A stretch of DNA of 64,000 nucleotides from contig NZ_JALIDZ010000001.1 in NCBI RefSeq assembly GCF_025397915.1, positions 124,001-188,000 of the forward strand. Direction: 5' to 3'. A model generated the notes under the pieces. It saw nothing but the letters and a program-made list of their open reading frames with translations, ran no database searches and was not told the origin of the DNA. The position numbers were made by a program, and so were the translations under genes. Shown here piece after piece: positions 17,649-25,562 of this stretch (position 1 is the first letter of the stretch; each line of letters opens with the position of its first letter). The DNA is from Microbaculum marinisediminis. Its GTDB lineage: Bacteria > Pseudomonadota > Alphaproteobacteria > Rhizobiales > Tepidamorphaceae.

Positions 17649-17912
17649 ATGGATATGATCACCTATGCCGGCCATGCCGCCGGTGCCCTCCACCCGCCGC
17701 GCACCTTCCGTGACCGGCTCACCCATCTGTTCGTCCGCCTCGCCCGTGCGCGCCGGGCGCGCCGCGACTTCAAGTCCCTGCGCGGCGCCAGCGATCACCT
17801 GCTGGCCGATATCGGCCTGAACCGGTCCCAGGTCGACAGCGCGCTGGCGTCCCCGTTCTGGGTCAATCCGTCCGATCGGATCGCGCTTTCCCGTCATCGG
17901 CGCGGCCGCTGA
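17649..17912 (+). CDS. DUF1127 domain-containing small protein
   Basis: The protein is 87 residues and basic. The DUF1127 core is RRARRDFKSLRGASDHLLAD then IGLNRSQVDSAL (about residues 38-69), and the end is RHRRGR. It has an extra N-terminal part absent from the first copy. The ATG at 17649 follows AAAGG at an acceptable distance. Directly downstream is the tandem hairpin array. In Rhodobacter a DUF1127 gene (ccaF1) is co-transcribed with tandem small RNAs, so the arrangement is worth noting, although the sequences differ. Confidence 0.85.
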   Translation: MDMITYAGHAAGALHPPRTFRDRLTHLFVRLARARRARRDFKSLRGASDHLLADIGLNRSQVDSALASPFWVNPSDRIALSRHRRGR

Positions 17913-17960
17913 ACGGTGGGAGCGCCGGACACCGGCCAAACCGCAACCGATTTTGCCGCC

Positions 17961-18187
17961 CGACGGCCGCGACTGAGAAAACAGTCGCGGCCGTTTGTTT
18001 TTTCTCGGCCGGGGCGCGACTGAGGAAACAGTCACGGCCGTTTGCTTTTCCGGGCCGGGCTGCGACCGAGGAAACAGTCGCGGCCGTTCGCTTTTCTAGA
18101 TGAGGGCGCGACCGAGTAGCCCATCCCGGTCGTTTTTTTGCACGAGGGCGCGGCCGAATAGACAGCCAGGGCTGTTTGCGGCCTGGG
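17961..18187 (+). repeat. Tandem array of terminator-like hairpins, about five units
   Basis: Repeat cores start at 17969, 18016, 18062, 18108 and about 18150, giving spacings of 47, 46, 46 and about 42 bp. Unit 1 is a perfect 12-bp stem, CGGCCGCGACTG (17964-17975) with CAGTCGCGGCCG (17982-17993), loop AGAAAA, followed by a T-rich run. Units 2 and 3 keep GCGACYG, AGGAAA, CAGTC and TTTGCTTTT-like tails with single mismatches. Unit 4 has a new loop and seven Ts. Unit 5 is degraded. All T-tracts follow the stem on the plus strand. The region holds no convincing protein. Confidence 0.85.
17964..18003 (+). terminator. Intrinsic terminator, first unit of the array
   Basis: A perfect 12-bp GC-rich stem with a 6-base loop and a tract of ten bases that are all T except one G. 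This is the strongest unit of the array and lies 52 bp after the second DUF1127 stop, so it likely ends that transcript. Confidence 0.8.
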
Positions 18188-18240
18188 AATTTCCGAATGA
18201 CCCGCGACATTTCCCTTGCGCGGCAAGGTCAGCCCATTAT

Positions 18241-18260
18241 ATATTCAAGAATACGAATAT
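18241..18260. promoter_or_regulatory. AT-rich inverted repeat upstream of the DUF2892 gene, operator-like
   Basis: ATATTC (18241-18246) and GAATAT (18255-18260) form perfect arms around 8 bases, inside an AT-rich island that is unusual in this GC-rich window. It lies 15 bp before the DUF2892 start. ArsR-family repressors of the BigR type bind AT-rich palindromes before similar genes, so this is a candidate operator. No regulator gene is adjacent. Confidence 0.5.
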
Positions 18261-18275
18261 GAACGGGTGACCACT

Positions 18276-18479
18276 ATGAATATCGATCGCTTCGTTTTCG
18301 CTTTCGCCGGCGCCGTGATCCTCGGCTCGCTGGCGCTGGGCATCTGGGTCAATACCTGGTGGTTCGTGCTGACGGCCTTTGTCGGCTTCAACATGTTCCA
18401 GGCCGCCTTCACCGGTTTCTGCCCGCTGGCCATGATCCTGAAAAAGGTGGGCCTCAAGCCGGGCAACGCGTTCGCCTGA
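18276..18479 (+). CDS. DUF2892 (YgaP-like) inner membrane protein
   Basis: This 67-residue protein has two membrane helices, FAFAGAVILGSLALGIW and WFVLTAFVGFNMFQAAF, followed by the DUF2892 signature GFCPLAMILKKVGLKPG. Relatives often occur with sulfide or persulfide metabolism genes, sometimes fused to rhodanese domains, but no such gene is next to this one. I chose the ATG at 18276; the upstream part of the frame crosses the operator-like palindrome. A perfect intrinsic terminator for this gene lies 94 bp past its stop, inside the opposite-strand xseA gene. Confidence 0.85.
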   Translation: MNIDRFVFAFAGAVILGSLALGIWVNTWWFVLTAFVGFNMFQAAFTGFCPLAMILKKVGLKPGNAFA

Positions 18480-18546
18480 CCGGACGCGCGCGACTTTCCG
18501 GGGGCGCAAGCCCCGGGGCACGCTTCCCTCCCGGGCCGTATCGGCG

Positions 18547-20031
18547 CTAGTCGTCGAAAAGGCTCGCCTGACGGCCGGGCTTCTGCCCGGCCTTTTTCTT
18601 TGCATCGGCTGATTTTGCGTCGGCGGTCTTTGGATTGGCGGTCTTTGGATTGGCGGCCGGCCGGGCCGGGCGCGGCGTCGAACCATCGACGACGACGGGC
18701 ACGGTGCCGTCCGCGAACCGGATCTCCAGCCGGTCGCCGGTCGCATGCCCCCTGGCGGTGCGCACCATCTCACCCGCCGTGTCGCGTACCAGCGCATAGC
18801 CGCGTTTCAGCGTCTGTTCGTAGCTCAGTGCATCGAGCAGGGTCGCGACCCGGGCAAGCCGGTCCTTGCGGCGATCCACCAGGACCGCCATCGCCCGGCC
18901 GGCGCGGCTCTGCAGCGTGGCCACCCGTTCCTGCCCGCGCACGATCCGGTCGCCGATGCGTCCGGGCGACAGCCGTCCCGAGGCGCGGACGAGCCGGGTT
19001 CCGTGGGCATGGGTGTTGGCCATCAGCGCGCGGCCGAGACGACCGGCGGCCTCATCGAAACGCTGGCGCGGCAGCGCGAGCAGGTCGGTCAGGCGCGGCA
19101 GGCCGCGGCTTGCGGCGCGCAGATGCGCCTTGCGCTCCTGGACGAGACGCAGAAGCCCGGTCTTCAGCCGCTGGCCGCGGTCGGCGACGACGGCGATCAG
19201 CTCGGCGCGCACCGGGACCGCCATTTCCGCGGCCGCGGTCGGCGTCGGTGCGCGGATGTCGGCGGCGTGGTCGATCAGCGTCCAGTCGGTCTCGTGGCCG
19301 ACCGCCGAGACGATCGGGATGCGGCTTTCGGCGGCGGCGCGCACCACGACTTCCTCGTTGAAGCACCACAGGTCCTCGAGGCTGCCGCCGCCGCGCGCGG
19401 CGATGATCACGTCGGGACGCGGGATCGGGCCGCCTTCGTCGAGCGCGTTGAAGCCGCGGATGCCGGCGGCGATCTCGTCTTCCGCGCCCTCGCCCTGCAC
19501 CCGCGCCGGCCATACCAGCACGCGGACCGGGAACCGGTCCGTGATGCGATGCAGGATGTCGCGAATCACCGCGCCCGTCGGCGAGGTGACGACGCCGATG
19601 ACGCGCGGCAGGTAGGGCAGCGGCACCTTGCGGGATTCGTCGAACAGGCCCTCGGCGGCGAGCTTCCTGCGGCGCTCCTCCAGAAGCGCCATCAGCGCGC
19701 CGACGCCGGCCGGCTCCAGCGATTCGATGACGATCTGGTAGCTCGAGCGGCCCGGATAGGTGGTCACCTTGCCGGTGGCGATGACCTCCATCCCCTCTTC
19801 CGGCTTGAAGCGCAGCCTGCCGAACACGCCCTTCCAGATGATCGCGTCGATGCGCGCCTTCTCGTCCTTCAGGGCGAAATAGCAGTGGCCGGAGGAATGG
19901 GGCCCGCGATAGCCGGACACCTCGCCGCGCAGCCGCACATAGGGGAACGCGTCCTCAACCGTGCGTTTCACGGCGAAGGCGAGGTCGGATACGCTGAGCT
20001 CCGGGATATTGCCTTGGGCGGGGTCGGCCAT
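18547..20031 (-). CDS. xseA: Exodeoxyribonuclease VII large subunit
   Basis: XseA is the catalytic subunit of exonuclease VII, which degrades single-stranded DNA. The 494-residue protein has the N-terminal OB fold ([25 protein letters not shown], seen as two blocks), the [14 protein letters not shown] and [10 protein letters not shown] segments, the [17 protein letters not shown] nuclease core, then a long helical region and [11 protein letters not shown]. The C-terminal 35 residues are Lys/Ala-rich and include a NPKTA unit twice, encoded by a perfect 15-bp tandem repeat near 18631-18660. A plus-strand terminator lies within this tail. Confidence 0.95.
   Translation of the reverse strand: MADPAQGNIPELSVSDLAFAVKRTVEDAFPYVRLRGEVSGYRGPHSSGHCYFALKDEKARIDAIIWKGVFGRLRFKPEEGMEVIATGKVTTYPGRSSYQIVIESLEPAGVGALMALLEERRRKLAAEGLFDESRKVPLPYLPRVIGVVTSPTGAVIRDILHRITDRFPVRVLVWPARVQGEGAEDEIAAGIRGFNALDEGGPIPRPDVIIAARGGGSLEDLWCFNEEVVVRAAAESRIPIVSAVGHETDWTLIDHAADIRAPTPTAAAEMAVPVRAELIAVVADRGQRLKTGLLRLVQERKAHLRAASRGLPRLTDLLALPRQRFDEAAGRLGRALMANTHAHGTRLVRASGRLSPGRIGDRIVRGQERVATLQSRAGRAMAVLVDRRKDRLARVATLLDALSYEQTLKRGYALVRDTAGEMVRTARGHATGDRLEIRFADGTVPVVVDGSTPRPARPAANPKTANPKTADAKSADAKKKAGQKPGRQASLFDD
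18573..18601 (+). terminator. Intrinsic terminator for the DUF2892 transcript, inside xseA
   Basis: GGCCGGGC (18573-18580) and GCCCGGCC (18585-18592) form a perfect all-GC 8-bp stem with loop TTCT, followed by TTTTTCTTT on the plus strand. It lies in the xseA C-terminal coding region (residues [11 protein letters not shown]) and faces transcripts from the DUF2892 gene. Confidence 0.8.
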
Positions 20032-20229
20032 CCGTCCTGTTTACGCGAAAGCGCGGCGGGGCGCGAGAGCCCGACGGACCTCAATCCCTGTCGGGCGCAC
20101 CACCGGGGAAGAACGACCGATAGGGCCGCGCCCGGCGACGACGCGGGCGAGAACGGCAAGCGAGGGTGACGACCGCCGAACCGCGTGCTAGTCGGACTAT
20201 CCCGACGGTCGGCTACTAGACGAGGCGAA

Positions 20230-21513
20230 ATGAACGTCCTTCTCATCGGATCGGGCGGGCGCGAACACGCGCTGGCCTGGGCGCTTTCCAAGAGTTCCCT
20301 GCTCAAGAAACTGTGGGCCGCGCCCGGCAACGCGGGGATCGCCGAGATCGCCAAATGCATGCCCCTCGACGTGACGGACCATGCCGCCGTCATCGCCTTC
20401 TGCAAGGCCAACGATATCGGCCTCGTCGTCGTCGGCCCGGAAGCGCCGCTGGTCGCCGGCATGGTCGACGATCTCGACAAGGCCGGCATCCGCGCCTTCG
20501 GACCGACCGCGGCGGCCGCCCAGCTTGAAGGCTCCAAGGCCTTCATGAAGGACCTGTGCAGCCGCTACGGCATTCCCACCGCCGCCTACGGGGTGTTCAC
20601 GGACGCGGAGGCGGCAAAGTCCTTCGTGCGCACCGAGGGTGCGCCGATCGTGGTCAAGGCCGACGGGCTCGCCGCCGGCAAGGGCGTGATCATCGCCCAG
20701 ACGGTGGCCGAAGCCGAGGCGGCGATCGACGACATGCTGGCCGGCGCCTTCGGCGAGGCGGGCGCGCGCGTCGTGATCGAGGAGTTCATGGAGGGCGAGG
20801 AAGCCAGCTTCTTCGCCATCTGCGACGGTCGCACCGCCCTGCCGCTGGCCACGGCGCAGGACCACAAGCGCGCCCATGACGGCGACACTGGCCCGAACAC
20901 CGGCGGCATGGGCGCCTATTCGCCTGCCCCGGTGATGACCGAGGAATTGTGCCGCCGCGCGATGGACGAGATCGTCACGCCGACGATGACGGCGATGCGC
21001 ACCGAGGGCATGCCGTTTTCCGGCATCCTCTACGCCGGGCTGATGATCACCGAAAAGGGACCGCGCCTGCTCGAATACAACGTGCGCTTCGGCGACCCGG
21101 AGGCGCAGGTGCTGATGATGCGCCTCCAGGACGACCTGTTGCTGCTGATCCTCGGCGCGCTCGACCAGTCGCTCGACAGCCGCAGCATCCACTGGCGCTC
21201 CGAGCCGGCGCTCACCGTGGTGATGGCGAGCCGCGGCTATCCCGGCACCTACGAGAAGGGCACGGTCATCGGCAATGTCGCGGACGCCGCGGCGATGGAC
21301 TCCGTCGCGGTCTTCCACGCCGGCACGGCGCGCGACGGCGACGTGCTGACGGCGACCGGCGGGCGCGTGCTCAACGTCACGGCGCTCGGCCGCGACATCC
21401 GCGAGGCGCAGATGCGCGCCTATGCCGCCGTCGACCTGATAGACTGGCCGGACGGCTTCTGCCGCCGCGATATCGGCTGGCGTGCCGTCGAGAGGGAGAC
21501 ACCCGTGACATGA
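20230..21513 (+). CDS. purD: Phosphoribosylamine--glycine ligase
   Basis: PurD (GAR synthetase) makes glycinamide ribonucleotide in purine synthesis. The 427-residue protein has the ATP-grasp layout: [17 protein letters not shown] at the start, a [14 protein letters not shown] block, [41 protein letters not shown] and a [11 protein letters not shown] metal site. I chose ATG at 20230, the canonical start, not the upstream frame at 20185. The stop overlaps the next gene by ATGA (21510-21513), so purD heads a coupled run with the hydrolase, phosphotransferase and patatin genes. Confidence 0.96.
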   Translation: MNVLLIGSGGREHALAWALSKSSLLKKLWAAPGNAGIAEIAKCMPLDVTDHAAVIAFCKANDIGLVVVGPEAPLVAGMVDDLDKAGIRAFGPTAAAAQLEGSKAFMKDLCSRYGIPTAAYGVFTDAEAAKSFVRTEGAPIVVKADGLAAGKGVIIAQTVAEAEAAIDDMLAGAFGEAGARVVIEEFMEGEEASFFAICDGRTALPLATAQDHKRAHDGDTGPNTGGMGAYSPAPVMTEELCRRAMDEIVTPTMTAMRTEGMPFSGILYAGLMITEKGPRLLEYNVRFGDPEAQVLMMRLQDDLLLLILGALDQSLDSRSIHWRSEPALTVVMASRGYPGTYEKGTVIGNVADAAAMDSVAVFHAGTARDGDVLTATGGRVLNVTALGRDIREAQMRAYAAVDLIDWPDGFCRRDIGWRAVERETPVT

Positions 21514-22421
21514 GCGAACCGCTCGCCGACCTGTTTCCGGGCTTCGAGGCCCGCACCGTGACCGGGGACGGCGCCGAGATCTTCCTGCGCACCGGCGGCG
21601 ACGGGCCGCCCCTGCTGCTCGTGCACGGCTATCCGCAGACGCACGTGATGTGGCACCGGGTGGCGCCGGCGCTCGCCGCGCACTTCACGCTGGTGATCCC
21701 GGACCTGCGCGGCTACGGCCAGAGCTCGGTGCCGGCGACGGTGCCCGATCACGCATCCTATTCGAAGCGGGCGATGGCCAGCGACCTGGTCGCGGTGATG
21801 GCGGCGCTCGGACACGACCGGTTCCATCTGGCCGGCCACGATCGCGGCGGGCGCGTCGCCTACCGGCTGGCACTCGACCACCCGCAGGTCCTCGACAGGC
21901 TGGCGGTGCTCGACATCGTGCCGACCCACGCGATGTGGCACGAGTTCACGGTCGCCATGGCGATGAAGGTCTATCACTGGCTGTTCCTGGCCCAGCCGGA
22001 GCCGCTGCCGGAGATGCTGATCACCAAGGCCCCGGCCGACTACCTCGACTATACGATCGCGAGCTGGACCAAGGCCGGGTCGCTCGATGCCTTCGATCCC
22101 CGGGCGATGGTGCACTACCGCGCCTCCTTCTCGCAGTCCGACCGCATTCACGCCTGCTGCGAGGACTACCGTTCCGGCCAGACCTACGACCTCGCCGCCG
22201 ACGAGGCCGACGTCGCCGCGGGCAGGACGATCGCCGCGCCGCTGCTCGCCCTGTGGGGCAACGCCGGCATTCCCGGAGAGACGCGCGGCCCGCTCGACAT
22301 CTGGCGCGACTGGGCCGATGACGTTACCGGGATCGGCATCGACTCCGGCCACTTCGTCTGCGAAGAAAATCCGGACGCGGCGACACAGGCACTGCTCGAT
22401 TTTTTCCGGGGAGGATCATGA
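21510..22421 (+). CDS. Alpha/beta hydrolase, haloacetate (fluoroacetate) dehalogenase-like
   Basis: The protein is 303 residues with the alpha/beta hydrolase fold. The nucleophile elbow is [17 protein letters not shown], with Asp as nucleophile and the two Arg residues that bind the carboxylate in fluoroacetate dehalogenases. [16 protein letters not shown] gives the oxyanion region, [14 protein letters not shown] resembles the halide-binding Trp/His region, and GHFVCEENP carries the catalytic His. Activity on haloacetates is inferred from these residues; an epoxide hydrolase-like role is the alternative. It overlaps both neighbours by ATGA. Confidence 0.8.
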   Translation: MSEPLADLFPGFEARTVTGDGAEIFLRTGGDGPPLLLVHGYPQTHVMWHRVAPALAAHFTLVIPDLRGYGQSSVPATVPDHASYSKRAMASDLVAVMAALGHDRFHLAGHDRGGRVAYRLALDHPQVLDRLAVLDIVPTHAMWHEFTVAMAMKVYHWLFLAQPEPLPEMLITKAPADYLDYTIASWTKAGSLDAFDPRAMVHYRASFSQSDRIHACCEDYRSGQTYDLAADEADVAAGRTIAAPLLALWGNAGIPGETRGPLDIWRDWADDVTGIGIDSGHFVCEENPDAATQALLDFFRGGS

Positions 22422-23509
22422 GCGAACAGACGATCGACCGGCAGACCGCCTTCAGCGGCACCAAGGACGTCGCCGAGGCCCTGGCCTTCGACGAAAAGCG
22501 GCTGGCGGCCTGGCTCGAAGCCCATGTGCCGGAGTTCAAGGGGCCGCTGACAGCGAAGCAGTTCAAGGGCGGACAGTCGAACCCGACCTACATGATCGAG
22601 GCCGCCTCGGGCCGCTACGTGCTGCGGCGCAAGCCGCCGGGCAAGCTGTTGCCGTCGGCGCACGCGGTCGATCGCGAATACCGGGTGCTGAGCGCGCTGC
22701 ACAGCGTCGGCTTCCCCGTCGCCCGGCCGCTGATCCTGTGCGACGACGACGAGGTCGTCGGCACGATGTTCTACCTGATGGATTTCGTCGGCGGCCGTGT
22801 CTACTGGGTGCCGAGCCTGCCCGACTGCGACAACGCCGAACGCGCGGCGATCTACGACGCGATGAACGCGACGATCGCGCAGTTGCACACGATCGACTAC
22901 GAGGCGGTGGGCCTCGGCGATTTCGGCAAGCCGGCCGGCTACGTGTCGCGCCAGATCAAGCGCTGGTCGGACCAGTACCGCGCCTCCGAGACCCAGGAGA
23001 TCGCCGAAATGGAACGGCTGATCGACTGGCTGCCCGGCGCGACGCCGCCGGATACCGGCGCCTCCATCGTCCACGGCGATTTCCGCCTCGACAACATGAT
23101 CCTGGCGCCGGACTCCCCGAAGGTGCTGGCCGTGCTCGACTGGGAACTCGCCACGCTCGGCGACCCGATCGGCGATTTCACCTATCACCTGATGCAATGG
23201 CACATGCCGACGTCACGCTTCGGGTCGGGAACCGGCAGCCTGGTCGATGTCGACCTGCCCTCGCTCGGCATCCCGACGCTCGACGACTATGTCGCCCGCT
23301 ACTGCGAGCGCACCGGCCGGGACGGCATTCCGAACCTCGATTTCTACTTCGCCTATAACTTCTTCCGGCTGGCGGCGATCCTGCAGGGCATCGTCGGGCG
23401 GGTGCGCGACGGCACCGCGACCAACGAGAACGCGGCGGCGATGGCGAGCCAGGTGAGACCGCTCGCCGAGACCGCCTGGGGCTTCGCCGAGCGCGCGGGC
23501 GCGCGCTGA
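22418..23509 (+). CDS. APH-family phosphotransferase (acyl-CoA-dehydrogenase-associated type)
   Basis: This 363-residue kinase-like protein has FKGGQSNPTYMI near the N-terminus, YVLRRKPPGKLLPSAH, VHGDFRLDNMI with the catalytic Asp (about residue 220) and VLDWELATLGDP (metal Asp). This layout matches the phosphotransferases related to the ACAD10/ACAD11 kinase domains, which phosphorylate hydroxyacyl substrates in some organisms. No acyl-CoA dehydrogenase is adjacent here. The start overlaps the upstream hydrolase stop by ATGA, and patatin follows after 2 bp. Confidence 0.85.
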   Translation: MSEQTIDRQTAFSGTKDVAEALAFDEKRLAAWLEAHVPEFKGPLTAKQFKGGQSNPTYMIEAASGRYVLRRKPPGKLLPSAHAVDREYRVLSALHSVGFPVARPLILCDDDEVVGTMFYLMDFVGGRVYWVPSLPDCDNAERAAIYDAMNATIAQLHTIDYEAVGLGDFGKPAGYVSRQIKRWSDQYRASETQEIAEMERLIDWLPGATPPDTGASIVHGDFRLDNMILAPDSPKVLAVLDWELATLGDPIGDFTYHLMQWHMPTSRFGSGTGSLVDVDLPSLGIPTLDDYVARYCERTGRDGIPNLDFYFAYNFFRLAAILQGIVGRVRDGTATNENAAAMASQVRPLAETAWGFAERAGAR

Positions 23510-23511
23510 CC

Positions 23512-24384
23512 ATGGCGCACAAGCCCCGGCCCCATCATGGTGATTCGACGATTGGGGGGCCGAGGATCGGGCTGGCACTCGGCGGCGGCGGGGCACGCGG
23601 GCTCGCGCACATCCCGGTGCTTGAAGCCTTCGACGAGCTCGGCATCAGGCCGTACCGCGTCGTCGGCACTTCGATCGGGGCGATCGTCGGGGCGGCTTAT
23701 TGCTCCGGCATCCCGGCCGCCGATCTGCGCGACTACACGCTGTCCGTCTTCAAGCACCGCGGCGAGGTGCTGTCGCGGTTGTGGAAGCTGCGGCGCGAGC
23801 GCTTCAGCGACCTGCTGACGCCGAGCCTCGGCAATCCGGTGCAGCTCAACGCGCAGAAGCTCCTCGACCTGTTCCTGCCCGAGGGCGTGGCGACCGACTT
23901 CAAGGATCTGGAGATCCCGCTCTCGGCGGTGGCGACGGACTTCTACTCCGGCAAGGCCGTCGCGCTGTCGTCCGGCGACCTTCGCCTCGCCGTGTCCGCC
24001 TCGATGGCGATACCGATGGTGTTCCGCCCCGTCGTCGTAGACAAACGGGTGATGGTCGACGGGGGCGTCACCGAGCCGCTGCCGTTCGGGTTCTTCGGCA
24101 AGGACGTCGACGTGGTCGCGGCGGTCGATGTGATCAACATGCCCAGGGGCGATGCCGGCCGCGTGCCCACCCCCTACGAGTCGATCTTCGGGTCGACGCA
24201 GATCCTGATGCAGAGCGTGATCGCCGACCGGCTCACGCACAAGGGACCGGACATCCTGATCCGCCCGAACATCACCCTGTTCCGCGTGCTCGATTTCCTC
24301 AAGGCCCGCGCCATCGTCAGGGCGGCGGAGCCGGCGAAGGACGAAATGAAGCGGGCGCTCGAGACGACGCTTAGGCGGTTCTGA
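23512..24384 (+). CDS. Patatin-like phospholipase family protein
   Basis: This 290-residue protein has the patatin oxyanion motif GGGGARGLAH, nucleophile GTSIG (Ser of the Ser-Asp dyad, about residue 49) and VDGGVTEPLPF (catalytic Asp). These define bacterial RssA/patatin-type lipid acyl hydrolases. No signal peptide is seen, so it is likely cytosolic or membrane-peripheral. It ends a tight four-gene run beginning with purD; the substrate is unknown. Confidence 0.88.
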   Translation: MAHKPRPHHGDSTIGGPRIGLALGGGGARGLAHIPVLEAFDELGIRPYRVVGTSIGAIVGAAYCSGIPAADLRDYTLSVFKHRGEVLSRLWKLRRERFSDLLTPSLGNPVQLNAQKLLDLFLPEGVATDFKDLEIPLSAVATDFYSGKAVALSSGDLRLAVSASMAIPMVFRPVVVDKRVMVDGGVTEPLPFGFFGKDVDVVAAVDVINMPRGDAGRVPTPYESIFGSTQILMQSVIADRLTHKGPDILIRPNITLFRVLDFLKARAIVRAAEPAKDEMKRALETTLRRF

Positions 24385-24406
24385 CTATCGCCCCGGCGGT
24401 CTCGGC

Positions 24407-24898
24407 CTACTGGCAGTACTGCCTGAAGCCCTCTGCGTCGACATAGGTGCCCGTCTGGGCGTCGTAGTTTGGGTATTTCGACGCGCAGTAGGCGTGCCAC
24501 TCCGGCGGATAGACGCCGGCCGTGACCGGGAAGCTCGGCGCTGGCATCGCCGGATTGGCGACGGGGCGCGACGGCGGCACGATGGTGACGGACGACGGCG
24601 GCGCGGTGGGTTGGGGCCGGGGCTGCGCTTGCGGCTGGCCGAGCGCGTTGCCGATGGCCTGGCCGGCGACGATTCCCGCGGCCGCGCCGGCCGCGGCCGC
24701 GGCGGCATCGTTGCGGAAGCCCGGATCGGGGTGCAGTCCGGGATTCCAGGGGCGCGCCGATACGCCGCCCGCGCGCCACTCCTGCGCAATCGACACCGAC
24801 GGCGACACCGACGGCGACACCGACACCAGGACGGCGGCGCAGGTCACGGTCGCCAACCCTGCCGTCACAACGCCGCGTACGATCCGTTTCGCAGCCAT
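24407..24898 (-). CDS. BA14K-like secreted protein
   Basis: The protein is 163 residues. It has a signal peptide-like start (MAAKRIVRGVVTAGLATVTC), an Ala/Gly-rich segment (DAAAAAAGAAAGIVAGQAIG) and a Pro/Gln-rich linker. It ends in HAYCASKYPNYDAQTGTYV plus RQYC, which resembles the BA14K C-terminal motif of Brucella and other Hyphomicrobiales. BA14K is an immunoreactive lectin-like envelope protein. The leader contains SVSPSVSPSVS, encoded by a 12-bp tandem repeat near 24793-24830. The ATG at 24898 is chosen; the frame upstream is open but non-coding. Confidence 0.75.
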   Translation of the reverse strand: MAAKRIVRGVVTAGLATVTCAAVLVSVSPSVSPSVSIAQEWRAGGVSARPWNPGLHPDPGFRNDAAAAAAGAAAGIVAGQAIGNALGQPQAQPRPQPTAPPSSVTIVPPSRPVANPAMPAPSFPVTAGVYPPEWHAYCASKYPNYDAQTGTYVDAEGFRQYCQ

Positions 24899-25044
24899 CG
24901 CAGCTCCTTCCGCATGCCTCCCCCGCGCCGGATCGAAAGCCCGCCTCGACGGCCCGCAATCCCGCGCGTTCGGTGTCCAACCTACCGCGAATCCTTGAAC
25001 CCGCTGTGAATCGGCACCGTCAGACTGCATCCGGAAATTATAAT

Positions 25045-25066
25045 TTCGATAATTCTGGAAATACCG
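25045..25066. promoter_or_regulatory. Putative ArsR operator, upstream of arsR
   Basis: This 22-bp site matches a site before the permease (25532-25553) at 21 of 22 positions. It contains CGATAATTC, two bases, then GAAATACCG, an imperfect palindrome. It lies 38-59 bp before the arsR start, as expected for autoregulation. Confidence 0.75.
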
Positions 25067-25103
25067 ATTGACCTGCGGTCGCTGTTTCGTCAGAGTCGGC
25101 CCC

Positions 25104-25514
25104 ATGAAACGCGACGATGTTGCCGCAAGGCTCGAGGCACTGGGCAATCCGACACGGCTCGACATCGTCCGCACGCTGGTGCGGACGGGCAATCGCGGCC
25201 TGCCGGTGGGTGATCTGCGGCAGCGCCTCGACATCGCCGCCTCCACCCTGTCGCACCATCTGGCGAAGCTGATCATGGTCGGGCTCGTCAGCCAGGAAAG
25301 GCAGGGAACCACCCTGATCTGCCGAGCGGAGTTCGACACCATGAAGGAAACGGCCGACTACCTGATCGCCGAATGCTGCATCGAGGAAAAGGCGGCGGCG
25401 AAGAACGACAATGGCGATTCTGGCGCCGATCCTGGGGCCGATCCCTGCTGCGAGGACGGCTGTTGCGGGCCGGAGTGCTGCCCGCCGGCGGATGCCGGAA
25501 AAGCCGCGGGCTGA
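25104..25514 (+). CDS. ArsR/SmtB family metalloregulator with Cys-rich C-terminus
   Basis: This 136-residue repressor has the ArsR winged helix: LEALGNPTRLDIVRTLVR, VGDLRQRL, then the recognition helix IAASTLSHHLAKL and wing VSQERQGTTLICR. The usual alpha-3 Cys motif is absent. Instead the C-terminus carries four CysCys pairs at 91-92, 115-116, 120-121 and 125-126, which suggests metal or arsenical binding there, as described for Acidithiobacillus ArsR. ATG at 25104 is chosen by family alignment. A near-identical operator lies before it and before the permease, so it probably represses both. Confidence 0.88.
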   Translation: MKRDDVAARLEALGNPTRLDIVRTLVRTGNRGLPVGDLRQRLDIAASTLSHHLAKLIMVGLVSQERQGTTLICRAEFDTMKETADYLIAECCIEEKAAAKNDNGDSGADPGADPCCEDGCCGPECCPPADAGKAAG

Positions 25515-25531
25515 TTTTTTCGCCCGAATTA

Positions 25532-25553
25532 TTCGATATTTCTGGAAATACCG
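25532..25553. promoter_or_regulatory. Putative ArsR operator, upstream of the permease
   Basis: This second copy of the 22-bp site contains CGATATTTC, two bases, then GAAATACCG, a better palindrome (8 of 9 arm positions pair) than the first copy. It lies 9-30 bp before the permease start, so a bound repressor would block transcription or initiation. Confidence 0.75.
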
Positions 25554-25562
25554 GAGCCCGAC

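Noticed and set aside
17961-18187. Identification of the hairpin array as cuckoo/CcsR small RNAs
   Set aside because: The defining CCUCCUCCC loop motif is absent on both strands, so only the architecture is similar; kept as a finding, not as an ncRNA call.
17863-18226. Minus-strand frames across the hairpin array with repeated ANGRDCFL peptides
   Set aside because: The peptide repetition simply mirrors the 46-47 bp DNA repeat; 47 is not a multiple of three and units shift frame.
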